Positions 31,619 to 32,153 of a stretch of DNA of 32,153 nucleotides are shown piece by piece. Position numbers and translations under genes: made by a program. How positions within the stretch are numbered: position 1 is the stretch's first letter; the number at the start of each line of letters is the position of its first letter. The notes under the pieces are model-generated. The model did not search any database. It was given only the letters and a program-made list of their open reading frames with translations, and had not been told where the DNA came from. The stretch lies in assembly GCA_007693605.1 (NCBI GenBank), contig REDG01000037.1, positions 1 through 32,153 on the forward strand. The letters are read 5' to 3'. The DNA comes from Bradymonadales bacterium (lineage in GTDB: Bacteria > Bdellovibrionota > UBA2394).

Positions 31619-31708
31619 TGGCGGAGGAGGTGAGATTCGAACTCACGAAGGGGTTCCCCCCTTGCCGGTTTTCAAGACCGGTGCCTTCAACCACTCGGCC
31701 ACTCCTCC
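31619..31708 (-). tRNA. tRNA-Ser (TGA)
   Basis: On the minus strand, acceptor stem GGAGGAG/CTCCTCC is followed by G and an encoded CCA. The anticodon stem CCGGT/ACCGG holds loop CTTGAAA (anticodon TGA). The long class-II variable arm is built on AAGGGG/CCCCTT, and the T arm is GTGAG-TTCGAAT-CTCAC. It reads UCA/UCG serine codons. Confidence 0.97.
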
Positions 31709-31716
31709 TGATATTG

Positions 31717-31735
31717 GTGCCAGCTGAGCTGGCAC
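31717..31735. other. 9-bp palindrome upstream of tRNA-Ser
   Basis: GTGCCAGCT-G-AGCTGGCAC is an exact dyad with a 1-nt centre, ending 8 bp before the tRNA 5' end. It could be a factor-binding dyad or a hairpin in the tRNA leader. Confidence 0.5.
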
Positions 31736-31967
31736 ATTGCAATCGAGCCTACCGGTATCGGCGACCTTATCCAAGGCGAGGCCGCCTCCAACCGTTCACA
31801 ACAAAGGCATTTCTATCGAATTTCAAGAATTTTGCACCCCTAAATTTTAGAAAAGGAGGGAGGTATCATGATCTGATTGCATGCCTTGTCCCGAGCACCG
31901 AGCACAAATTCTTCTTCTGTAGCGATGCGAGGTCATTTGGCCGGGTTCTAACGAGCTAAAGACTGCA
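31736..31967. other. Stretch without recognisable genes
   Basis: No supported ORF is present. A strong AAAAGGAGGGAGG ribosome-like site is followed by ATG-ATC-TGA (31868-31876), which is only two codons and probably chance. The motif TAACGAGNTAAA occurs twice, 20 bp apart, across the end of this segment (near 31949 and 31969). The tRNA-Ser promoter should be in the left part, but I cannot place it. Confidence 0.4.
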
Positions 31968-32132
31968 CTAACGAGGTAAATCGAAACGCCCCGTTTGGCG
32001 ATTAAACCGAGGGTCAATCATGAAGTCTCTTATTTCGGTCGGAAGGGGAAGCACTGCTCCTTCACCATCGAAAAGTTCGGGATACAAGCCGACTACTTTG
32101 GAGTGCGGTCGAAAAATTGGAGTTGAAGTCAC
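31968..32132 (-). CDS. Possible small protein (54 aa) or gene remnant
   Basis: A GTG-started frame of 54 codons lies directly after a TAA. The translation (SKVVGLYPELFDGEG, LPLPTEIRDFMIDPRFNRQ, TGRFDLP) has the amino-acid balance of real protein rather than a shadow frame. There is no convincing ribosome site and I recognise no family. It could be a true small protein or the 3' remnant of a longer gene interrupted upstream; the window ends 21 bp further on. Confidence 0.35.
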   Translation of the reverse strand: MTSTPIFRPHSKVVGLYPELFDGEGAVLPLPTEIRDFMIDPRFNRQTGRFDLPR

Positions 32133-32153
32133 TTAGTTTTATTGATCTCGGAT

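Noticed and set aside
31525..31638. Integrated mobile element bounded by tRNA-Ser att sites
   Set aside because: Only 64 bp lie between the direct repeats and no integrase is in the window, so at most it is a remnant.
31868..31876. Two-codon ORF (ATG ATC TGA) after a strong ribosome-like site
   Set aside because: It is too short to support as a gene and is probably a chance purine run.

Overview
The window reads as chromosome of a Gram-negative bacterium. Supporting signs are a Tat-exported high-potential iron-sulfur protein, an outer-membrane beta-barrel, five lipoprotein-type exported proteins, a PilZ/receiver (c-di-GMP and two-component) layer and housekeeping genes packed in short overlapping operons. 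The protein styles (Ig-like lipoprotein clusters, receiver proteins with long linkers, a HEAT-like protein of a type I associate with deltaproteobacteria) and frequent use of the arginine codon CGA suggest the Bdellovibrionota or a related deltaproteobacterial-type lineage. That placement is inference, not a database result. I see no phage, CRISPR array or complete insertion sequence.

Layout. 1-5546: minus-strand operon of ribonuclease R, a UbiB/ABC1 kinase-like membrane protein and a secreted YD-repeat protein, after a 124-bp dispersed element. 5521-6840: a plus-strand outer-membrane porin-like gene with a strong terminator. 6841-7680: a 139-bp tandem array whose units each begin with the 5' end of tRNA-Leu(GAG), then the tRNA-Leu gene and a repeat-rich flank. 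7684-12771: a five-gene minus-strand operon encoding a secreted protein, a HEAT-repeat protein, a degenerate P-type ATPase, a TrkH/KtrB K+ channel and its TrkA/KtrA regulator. 12770-14146: purB. 14410-17730: three lipoprotein genes, at least two with recognisable Ig-like (Big_5-like) domains. 18082-19115: an orphan pair of TadE/TadG-like pilus-assembly-type genes. 19280-20374: alanine dehydrogenase. 20510-25273: pseudo-receiver/coiled-coil protein, ComF, GlmU and GlmS. 25304-29273: PilZ protein (minus), then a receiver protein, biotin ligase, a CoaX-type pantothenate kinase and a HEAT-like protein (plus). 29379-31462: HiPIP, an unknown exported protein and a small lipoprotein. 31479-31708: tRNA-Ser(TGA) on the minus strand with a duplicated 3' end.

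Functional links. GlmU and GlmS supply UDP-GlcNAc for peptidoglycan and LPS. The receiver, BirA and CoaX genes overlap end to start, so they are probably translated together. The most unusual unit is the K+ operon. Its 565-aa protein follows the P1B-type ATPase plan over its last two thirds, but it has lost the phosphorylated Asp, the CPC metal site and the whole actuator domain. It is co-transcribed with a K+ channel of the superfamily that pairs with a P-type ATPase in Kdp, and is the best candidate here for an undescribed system.

The second theme is tRNA-linked repeats. Both tRNA genes are flanked by duplicated pieces of themselves, and both have the same short motif (GGCTCTACA / TACACCATTAA) downstream in the same orientation. 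A separate ~125-bp element with inverted ends occurs at least twice, with a diverged third copy.
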